The notes under the pieces were generated by a model that was not told where the DNA came from, did not search any database, and saw nothing but the letters and a program-made list of their open reading frames with translations. The position numbers and the translations under genes were made by a program. This document shows positions 1 to 5,070 of a DNA stretch of 5,070 nt, one piece after another. Every line of letters starts with the position of its first letter. The stretch's first letter is position 1. The stretch lies in NCBI GenBank assembly GCA_964458125.1, contig CAYWHE010000249.1, positions 1 through 5,070 of the forward strand, written 5' to 3'. Source of the DNA: CAYWHE01 sp964458125 (GTDB taxonomy: Bacteria > Bacteroidota > Bacteroidia > AKYH767-A > OLB10).

Positions 1-2
1 AT

Positions 3-3000
3 TTTTCCGCTATCTCCCTTTCCTTCAGTTCCATTTTGAAAGGAACCGAAGCCGCAAACCGGATTCCAGGCACGGAAGAACTAAACTTCACCCGCAACGG
101 GAACATTCCTTCTTACCTCCGCTTTAATGCCCTGGCACAACCCGAATTCAGCCAGTTTGAAAAATGGTTCCGATCCACTTTCAGCATCAGCCCGGAATAC
201 GGATTTATGCAGCTTTCTTCCGAAACGGACGCATTGGGTTTTACACATTTCCGATACCGTCAGACTTTTCATGGTTTTCCGTTGGATGGAACGATGTTCC
301 TTGTTCATGTTAAAAACAACCGCATCGTTTCCATGAACGGAAACGTGTCCGACAAACCGGGCATGGAAACCTGGATACATCTGGATGAAAATGCCGCCCT
401 GAAAAAAGCGCTTGGCCATATGGGCGCTGCTTCCTACCGCTGGCAGTCGGAGTTATTGGAGAACATCCTGAAGCAGCATACCGGAAATCCGCAGGCTACC
501 TGGTTTCCCAAAGGCATCCTCGTATTCGCACCGGTAAATTTCGACCTGAAAAAAGCAAACTACCGCCTTTGTTACCGTTTCGATATCTATGCCCAGTCTC
601 CTCTCAGGCGGGAGTATGTGTATGTGGATGCGGCCTCCGGTGAAGTGATTGCCTCACTCAACCGCATTCATGAAATTGATGTTCCGGGTGTTGCCCATAC
701 CAAATACAGCGGCATTAAACCCATTACTACTGACAGTACAGGGCCCGGCTCTTACCGCCTGCGCGAAACAGGACGCGGACTCGGAATTGAAACCTATAAC
801 CTCCACCAGTCCACCAGCCAGGGCAATGCCACCGATTTTACCGATACGGATAACGACTGGAACAACATCAACGTGGACCAGGATGAAGTCGCCACCGATG
901 CACACTGGGGTGCGGAAATGACTTATGATTATTACTTCATCAAATACGGCCGCAACAGCATTGACGGAAACGGGCAGAAACTGCTGAGCAATGTACATTA
1001 CGATTCGGGCCTGATCAATGCCAACTGGGACGGAACGTACATGAACTACGGGGATGGAGACCTGTCGCAGGGCTATACTCCGCTGACCTGCCTCGATGTG
1101 ACGGGGCATGAAATCACCCACGGACTGACGGAAAATTCAGCCGGACTTGTTTATTCCTATGAGAGCGGGGCACTGAATGAATCGTTCAGTGATATCTTCG
1201 GAAATACCATCCGCCAGTATGGCAAACAAAATGCCGTCATCAACTGGTTTATCGGTGATGAGATGGGCGGCACTCCTTTCCGGAACATGGCCGATCCCGG
1301 GCAGTATAACGATCCCGACACCTACCTCGGAAACAACTGGTCAACCGGCCCGGGCGACAATGGCGGGGTGCATACCAACAGCGGTGTGCAGAACTTCTGG
1401 TATTACCTGCTGGTGGAAGGAGGCAGCGGTACCAATGATAACGGTGATGCCTATACGATTACCGGTCTGGGTCTTGATGATGCGGCCGCCATCGCTTACC
1501 GGAGCCTGACCGTTTACCTGACGCCTTCATCCGAATACGCCGATGCGCGCTATTATTCGATCCAGGCGGCTATCGACCTGTACGGACCCTGTACCCCTGA
1601 AGTTATTGCCGTTACCAATGCCTGGTATGCCGTTGGTGTCGGCAACGCATTTGTCATGGGTGTGACCAGTAATTTTAACGCCTCCCAGGTGAACTACTGC
1701 CAGGCTCCCGCTTCGGTCAGTTTTTTAAACACCAGCAACAATGCCGGTTATTTCATGTGGTATTTCGGTGACGGAGATACCAGTTCGGCCGTTAATCCCG
1801 TACACACGTACACCGGTTACGGCACCTATAATGTGAAATTGGTGGCCGACGGCGGTGCGTGCGGACTGGATTCCGTATTAAAAACGGCTTACATCCATGT
1901 GGACAGCCTGATCCCCTGCATCGTCATTTTACCCGCTTCGGGCCAGGGACAAACCCAGACCGCCTGTGCCGGAACGCTGTATGATGACGGCGGGCCGAAT
2001 GGCAATTACAGCGACAACATCAACAACAACATTACCATTGCTCCTACCGGAGCTTCGTATGTAACGCTTTCCTTTACCTTATTCAATCTTGAAAATAATT
2101 ACGATTATTTGTACGTATATGACGGTCCTACCGTAAACAGCCCGCTGATCGGCCAATATTCCGGCAACGCATTACCCAATGGCGGCACCATCATCTCCAC
2201 CTCCGGCTCCATCACCCTCCGCCAGACTTCCGACCAGGGCCTGACGTATTCCGGGTTTGCCGTCAACTGGCAATGTGCTTACCCGACTTCGGCTCCCACG
2301 GTTAATTTTACGGCCGATGTCACCAGCAGCTGTTCGGGTACCATCAATTTTACCGATCTCTCCACCAACGGCCCCCTGACCTGGCATTGGGATTTCGGTG
2401 ACGGCAACACCTCCTCCCTGCAAAGTCCTTCGCATTTTTATGTCAACAACGGAATCTATACGGTTAAGCTTGTCGCATCCAACGCCATCGGTACCGATTC
2501 ACTGGTTCAGACTTCGTATATAACCATCAGCAAACCCCAGGCTCCATTATCACAGGGTATCACCATCTGTGAAGGGCAATCGGCAACCCTCACGGCATCG
2601 GGCAACGACACCCTCAGCTGGTTTGATGTTTCAACCGGAGGAAGTCCCTTAACCACGGGCACCGTTTACACCACACCTGCGCTGAACATCACAACCACCT
2701 ATTATGTGGACGCTTCCGTATTCCCGGCCATGCAGTATGACGGGCCGGTTGACAATACCTTCGGAGGAGGAAACAACTATACCAACAACAATTACAGGTA
2801 CCTGGCCTTTGATGTCTTCTCTCCGGTCAGACTGGTTTCGGTAAAAGTTTTTGCTTCCGGCGCCGGCAACAGGACCATTGATCTTCGCGATAACATGGGA
2901 ACGCTGATCAACACGGCAACGGTCAATGTTCCGAACGGAACCAGCCGGGTTACCCTGAACTTCGACCTGACCCCGGGCACTCAGTTTGAATTGGGACTCA

Positions 3001-3686
3001 ACGGGGTATCCAACCTGTTCCGGAATAATTCCGGAGCCTCATTCCCCTATACCCTGCCGGGCCTGCTGTCCATCACGGGCACCAATGCCGGCAACCCGGG
3101 GTACTATTATTTTTTCTATGACTGGGAACTTCAGGAGCCCCCCTGCATCAGTCCCCGCACCCCCGTTACCGTAACGGTTGATCCGGCGCCTGCAGCCGCT
3201 TTCAGCCCGTCTGTGAATGCCGGTACAGCAACCTTTACCGATTTGTCGACAGGGGCCATTTCCTGGACCTGGGATTTTGGAGACGGTAATAATTCCACCC
3301 AGCAAAACCCCGTGCATACTTATAGCGCAAGCGGAAATTATACGGTGATGCTGGTAGTATCGAACGGCGCCTGCACGGATACGGCCTACCAGAATATCAC
3401 GATCACGACCGGCATCCCGGTAATATCCGGCAATTCCATTGTGTCCCTGTACCCAAATCCTTTCCATGAACTGGTGACCATACAGTTTTCAGACGCAGCC
3501 TCCTGGAACAATACCGCCCTTGCCATCTTCAATGTACTGGGAGAAAACGTTTTCCGCCTCCCGGTCATCCAGGCGGATCGGAACAACAGCATACAGGTTA
3601 ACCTTTCCGGTCTGGCACCTGGCGTTTATACCTTGCAACTGCAATCGGCCGGCAGTAACCTGAACCGGAGAATCACCAAACAGTAG
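3..3686 (+). CDS. Secreted M4 (thermolysin-like) zinc metalloprotease with PKD, CUB and Ig-like domains and T9SS sorting domain; 5'-partial
   Basis: Endopeptidase expected to act outside the cell after Sec export and T9SS passage. The frame is open to the left edge with no ATG. The first in-frame start-like codon is TTG at 36, but the residues before it (FSAISLSFSSIL) look like the end of a signal peptide, so the real start lies upstream. Residues are numbered from that TTG. FTP-type propeptide is about 56-105 and a PepSY-like propeptide part about 115-205. The M4 catalytic domain is about 218-538, with HEITH (zinc ligands H358, H362; catalytic E359), third ligand E382 in GALNES, the thermolysin His231 equivalent H446 in DNGGVH, and NAxW at 328-331. 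PKD domains are about 553-624, 756-832 and 1050-1126, each with an (F/Y)GDG core. CUB is about 628-747. An Ig-like domain starts at about 836, is interrupted at about 896-1034 and resumes to about 1048. The type A T9SS C-terminal domain is about 1134-1216 (LYPNPF, then LAPGVYTLQL). All catalytic residues are present, so it is probably active. The substrate cannot be inferred. Confidence 0.95.
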   Translation, partial: FSAISLSFSSILKGTEAANRIPGTEELNFTRNGNIPSYLRFNALAQPEFSQFEKWFRSTFSISPEYGFMQLSSETDALGFTHFRYRQTFHGFPLDGTMFLVHVKNNRIVSMNGNVSDKPGMETWIHLDENAALKKALGHMGAASYRWQSELLENILKQHTGNPQATWFPKGILVFAPVNFDLKKANYRLCYRFDIYAQSPLRREYVYVDAASGEVIASLNRIHEIDVPGVAHTKYSGIKPITTDSTGPGSYRLRETGRGLGIETYNLHQSTSQGNATDFTDTDNDWNNINVDQDEVATDAHWGAEMTYDYYFIKYGRNSIDGNGQKLLSNVHYDSGLINANWDGTYMNYGDGDLSQGYTPLTCLDVTGHEITHGLTENSAGLVYSYESGALNESFSDIFGNTIRQYGKQNAVINWFIGDEMGGTPFRNMADPGQYNDPDTYLGNNWSTGPGDNGGVHTNSGVQNFWYYLLVEGGSGTNDNGDAYTITGLGLDDAAAIAYRSLTVYLTPSSEYADARYYSIQAAIDLYGPCTPEVIAVTNAWYAVGVGNAFVMGVTSNFNASQVNYCQAPASVSFLNTSNNAGYFMWYFGDGDTSSAVNPVHTYTGYGTYNVKLVADGGACGLDSVLKTAYIHVDSLIPCIVILPASGQGQTQTACAGTLYDDGGPNGNYSDNINNNITIAPTGASYVTLSFTLFNLENNYDYLYVYDGPTVNSPLIGQYSGNALPNGGTIISTSGSITLRQTSDQGLTYSGFAVNWQCAYPTSAPTVNFTADVTSSCSGTINFTDLSTNGPLTWHWDFGDGNTSSLQSPSHFYVNNGIYTVKLVASNAIGTDSLVQTSYITISKPQAPLSQGITICEGQSATLTASGNDTLSWFDVSTGGSPLTTGTVYTTPALNITTTYYVDASVFPAMQYDGPVDNTFGGGNNYTNNNYRYLAFDVFSPVRLVSVKVFASGAGNRTIDLRDNMGTLINTATVNVPNGTSRVTLNFDLTPGTQFELGLNGVSNLFRNNSGASFPYTLPGLLSITGTNAGNPGYYYFFYDWELQEPPCISPRTPVTVTVDPAPAAAFSPSVNAGTATFTDLSTGAISWTWDFGDGNNSTQQNPVHTYSASGNYTVMLVVSNGACTDTAYQNITITTGIPVISGNSIVSLYPNPFHELVTIQFSDAASWNNTALAIFNVLGENVFRLPVIQADRNNSIQVNLSGLAPGVYTLQLQSAGSNLNRRITKQ

Positions 3687-3705
3687 TCCCGTTCAGTGAT
3701 CCCTG

Positions 3706-3760
3706 AACAGCCGGAAACATACCATTTCCGGCTGTTTGCCTGAAGGGCCGGAAACTTTTT
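3706..3760 (+). terminator. Probable intrinsic terminator of the protease gene, with two competing hairpins
   Basis: Twenty bases after the protease stop codon lies a perfect 12-bp inverted repeat (3706-3717 with 3725-3736, 7-base loop), strong but followed by TGCC rather than a T run. A second copy of GCCGGAAAC at 3747-3755 lets the right arm (3725-3732) pair instead with 3747-3754, giving an 8-bp stem with a 14-base loop followed by C and five T (3756-3760), the more classical terminator form. A wider 8-bp inverted repeat (3692-3699 with 3770-3777) encloses both. Position after a long gene and before a promoter-like box supports termination. Which hairpin does the work cannot be told from sequence. 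Confidence 0.6.
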
Positions 3761-3812
3761 GGAGGCCGGTCACTGAATCTGCAACTAACTGTTCCTTTTT
3801 ACCTGGAAATAG

Positions 3813-3820
3813 TACCTTTG
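3813..3820 (+). promoter_or_regulatory. Bacteroidota-type -7 promoter element for the response regulator gene
   Basis: TACCTTTG matches the Bacteroidota sigma-ABfr -7 consensus TAnnTTTG exactly and ends 17 bases before the ATG at 3838. The expected -33 TTTG is poor: the right spacing, near 3790, holds only TGTT. If this box is used, the leader is only about ten bases, and translation must start without a Shine-Dalgarno sequence, which is usual in this phylum. It follows the hairpins after the protease gene, so the small genes probably form a separate transcription unit. Confidence 0.5.
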
Positions 3821-3837
3821 CTGCTTAAACGTGACCT

Positions 3838-4224
3838 ATGGAATTCGGCAAACCCAGAAAAATTTTTATCGTTGATGATGATGCACTGGCTTCGACGGCT
3901 TTACGTGATTACCTGATGCAGCAAGCCAGTCACCAGGTTACTGTTTTCAGCACCGGGGAAGAATGTCTTCAGCATCTGGCGGAAAAACCGGATGTCATCA
4001 TCCTGGATTATTACCTGAATTCCACGAAAAAGGAAGCCGCCGATGGCATGGAAATCCTCACTTCCATCCGGAAGTATTACCCGGAAATACACGTCATTAT
4101 GTTTTCCGGCCAGGAGCGTTATGGTCTGGCTATGAAAACCATACAGAAAGGAGCTGAACAGTATGTGATCAAGGATCAGGATGCATTTGGAAAAATTTCT
4201 GCCATTCTCCGGGATATCCGTTAA
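3838..4224 (+). CDS. Single-domain response regulator (CheY-like receiver protein)
   Basis: A 128-residue cytoplasmic phospho-acceptor protein consisting only of a receiver (REC) domain. Visible landmarks are beta-1 KIFIVDDD with the acidic pocket D13/D14, phospho-acceptor D57 in VIILDYYL, switch serine S90 in VIMFSGQ, switch-region aromatic Y109, and conserved lysine K112 in YVIKD. The loop after D57 is longer than in CheY (13 residues from D57 to the conserved G70, against 8) and carries LNS where many receivers have MP. There is no DNA-binding, enzymatic or other output domain, so it should act by protein contact or in a phosphorelay; its histidine kinase is not in the window. The ATG at 3838 fits because beta-1 begins within ten residues and a -7 box precedes it. 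No Shine-Dalgarno is visible. The next gene begins 36 bases after the stop, so co-transcription is possible. Family assignment is firm; pathway is unknown. Confidence 0.93.
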   Translation: MEFGKPRKIFIVDDDALASTALRDYLMQQASHQVTVFSTGEECLQHLAEKPDVIILDYYLNSTKKEAADGMEILTSIRKYYPEIHVIMFSGQERYGLAMKTIQKGAEQYVIKDQDAFGKISAILRDIR

Positions 4225-4233
4225 AATATGGCG

Positions 4234-4241
4234 TATCTTTA
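4234..4241 (+). promoter_or_regulatory. Possible -7 promoter element for the lipoprotein gene
   Basis: TATCTTTA differs from the Bacteroidota -7 consensus TAnnTTTG only at the last base and ends 19 bases before the ATG at 4261, a spacing like that seen for the preceding gene. No clear -33 TTTG is present. It lies downstream of the alternative ATG at 4228, so a transcript starting here could only use the 4261 start. Read-through from the response regulator gene is the alternative source of expression. Confidence 0.3.
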
Positions 4242-4260
4242 CCGGACAAAACCGGAAAAC

Positions 4261-4710
4261 ATGAAAAATCCATTCACTCTTTTATTGATTGTTTCTGCAG
4301 GTTTGACCTTGCTGAGTTCCTGCCGCAAAGAGGATCAGGGATCTAAAATGCTGACCACGGAAATCATGGTCACACTTGAAAAGAATCAGCCATATGTATA
4401 TACGCTTCCTGAAAACACTTCGGAGGATGGTTTTATGATTTCCAAACAGGCTTCGCATTTTGAGAAAAGCGAACTCTCGACTTCCCTGAATCAGTTCTAT
4501 TATGCTTATACCCCCGCCAGGGATTATACGGGGAACGATGAGGTGATCATTACCCTTGCAGGGGAAGAACATCACGACAAAAAGGGACATCATTTTGCAG
4601 GCGGCGGCGGCGGCTGTTACCAGGATAATGAAACAGGACAAACCTTCATCATTCATTTCACCATCGTTGATCCGGGAACCAATACCATAACGGAAGCCGA
4701 ATATCAGTAA
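4261..4710 (+). CDS. Small outer-membrane lipoprotein of unknown function, probable single Ig/cadherin-like domain
   Basis: I cannot assign a function. The start at 4261 (149 residues) is preferred over the in-frame ATG at 4228 because it gives a classical lipoprotein signal peptide: MKNPF, a hydrophobic stretch, then the lipobox LSSC with lipidated C21. The 4228 start would add eleven polar or charged residues in front. After C21 comes RKEDQ; a lysine followed by two acidic residues resembles the surface-export signal described for Capnocytophaga lipoproteins, so it may be flipped to the cell surface (inference). Residues about 32-98 look beta-rich, and YTPARDYTGNDEVIITL (83-99) resembles the closing strands of bacterial Ig/cadherin-like repeats. 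Next comes an odd loop with HH at 104-105 and 110-111, five glycines at 114-118 and C119, then a last strand pair (FIIHFTIVD). The neighbouring response regulator lies 36 bases upstream and may be co-transcribed. Coding is convincing; the fold is tentative. Confidence 0.85.
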   Translation: MKNPFTLLLIVSAGLTLLSSCRKEDQGSKMLTTEIMVTLEKNQPYVYTLPENTSEDGFMISKQASHFEKSELSTSLNQFYYAYTPARDYTGNDEVIITLAGEEHHDKKGHHFAGGGGGCYQDNETGQTFIIHFTIVDPGTNTITEAEYQ

Positions 4711-4932
4711 TCCCTCAGGGGTTCAGGATTCCTGCAAAAACTATTTACATCGCGAAAGCATCTTCTTCTTCAACTGTCAGCACCGGCTACACCATTTCCG
4801 TGTAAATCCGTTTAACGCCATCCGGATCATCCTGATGCATCGTCTGCATCTTGCATGAAGTCCGCAATTTTCCAGATGAATTTCACCCGGCATCTGAAAA
4901 AACACGTCCCAATAAATTTTCCTGCATTAAAA
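4711..4932. other. Non-coding stretch after the lipoprotein gene; small inverted repeats only
   Basis: No convincing gene on either strand. A weak hairpin starts at the lipoprotein stop codon (4709-4714 with 4718-4723, 3-base loop) but has no T run after it. At 4834-4850 there is a 6-bp inverted repeat (GATGCA and TGCATC around five bases), and TGCAT occurs three times between 4836 and 4856. At 4868-4900 CAGATG pairs with CATCTG, extendable to ten pairs with one bulged base. I saw no good TAnnTTTG box, tRNA or riboswitch-like structure. Confidence 0.5.
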
Positions 4933-4982
4933 AAGCCTGATTCCCTTCCATGGCTAATGCCGCCGGACAGGAAAGCAGGCTT
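4933..4982 (-). terminator. Strong hairpin, probable intrinsic terminator on the minus strand and possibly bidirectional
   Basis: AAGCCTG at 4933-4939 is perfectly complementary to CAGGCTT at 4976-4982. Partial inner pairing (CTTTCC against GGAAGG, and a GGC-ATTA-GCC tip on the minus strand) makes a branched or bulged 50-base hairpin. Six A precede it on the + strand (4929-4934), so the minus-strand transcript ends the stem directly in a run of U, the classical intrinsic form. On the + strand a run of six T (4991-4996) follows eight bases after the stem, a weaker terminator for the lipoprotein transcript. This suggests that a minus-strand gene ends just right of the hairpin or beyond the window. 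Confidence 0.55.
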
Positions 4983-5070
4983 GTAATTTATTTTTTCCGG
5001 CTGAATTTTCTTTGGAAAAAGAACGTTTATTCCGCCTGGAAAGTAAATGGCTGAATCTATTTGTTTTGAA
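4983..5070. other. Right-edge stretch without an assignable gene
   Basis: AT-rich sequence with T and A runs. An ATG at 5047 on the + strand opens eight codons (MAESICFE) to the edge, preceded by GGAAAG nine bases upstream and by TTTCTTTG at 5007-5014, one mismatch from the -7 consensus. On the minus strand, two of three frames are also open from the edge through this stretch. The hairpin to the left favours a minus-strand gene arriving from the right, but the sequence is too short to choose. Confidence 0.3.

Noticed and set aside
36..38. TTG at 36 as the true start of the protease
   Set aside because: The frame stays open upstream to the window edge and the upstream residues are hydrophobic and serine-rich like the end of a signal peptide. 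A secreted protein starting at this TTG would have no signal peptide.
654..1121. Minus-strand open frame of 155 codons inside the protease gene
   Set aside because: It lies wholly within the conserved M4 catalytic region, which is unmistakably coded on the + strand. Long antisense frames are a by-product of that codon use.
2334..3362. Similar PKD units as a recent duplication (FTDLST...WDFGDGN in the second and third PKD domains)
   Set aside because: The shared residues are the family core motif, and the DNA of the two units differs at many positions including third codon bases, so this is ordinary family similarity, not a fresh repeat.
4228..4260. ATG at 4228 as the start of the lipoprotein
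   Set aside because: It would put eleven extra residues (MAYLYRTKPEN) ahead of a complete lipoprotein signal peptide, and the TATCTTTA -7-like box overlaps this stretch. The ATG at 4261 explains the protein better.
4827..5069. Minus-strand open frame of about 80 codons entering from the right edge
   Set aside because: It has no start codon in the window except a late ATG, runs straight through the strong hairpin at 4933-4982, and its translation shows no recognisable domain. Its openness over about 240 bases could be chance.
5047..5070. Possible gene start on the + strand (MAESICFE...)
   Set aside because: Only eight codons are visible, the upstream promoter-like box has a mismatch, and the minus-strand terminator favours a gene in the other direction. 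The evidence is insufficient to call a CDS.

Overview
The window looks like an ordinary chromosomal segment from a member of the Bacteroidota. The evidence is a secreted protease ending in a type IX secretion (T9SS) sorting domain, stacked PKD, CUB and Ig-like ectodomains, a stand-alone receiver protein of a kind common in this phylum, a lipoprotein with an acidic residue pair after its lipid-anchored cysteine, a TAnnTTTG -7 promoter element, and no Shine-Dalgarno sequences at the starts. Base composition is moderate, which fits Chitinophagia- or Sphingobacteriia-like lineages at least as well as AT-rich flavobacteria. That placement is a guess.

Layout, all genes on the + strand. (1) From the left edge to 3686 runs a large thermolysin-like (M4) metalloprotease whose true start lies outside the window. 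Its order is propeptide, catalytic domain, PKD, CUB, PKD, Ig-like domain interrupted by another beta-rich module, PKD, and T9SS C-terminal domain. (2) 3687-3837 is a 151-base gap with overlapping hairpins that probably terminate the protease transcript, followed by a good Bacteroidota -7 box just before the next gene. (3) 3838-4224 encodes a 128-residue single-domain response regulator. (4) 4261-4710 encodes a 149-residue lipoprotein of unknown function, with a second -7-like box overlapping the false upstream ATG at 4228. (5) 4711-5070 has no convincing gene. It holds small inverted repeats and one strong hairpin (4933-4982) that would terminate transcription well on the minus strand and possibly on both strands.

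The protease is expected to be exported by Sec, cross the outer membrane through T9SS, and be released or anchored at the surface. The receiver protein acts in the cytoplasm and has no output domain, so its partner kinase or target is elsewhere. The lipoprotein probably sits on the outer membrane and may face outward. The window shows no functional link between the protease and the two small genes. I found no RNA genes, insertion sequences, CRISPR array or evident novel system. The most unusual structures are the split Ig-like domain in the protease and the pair of mutually exclusive hairpins after it.
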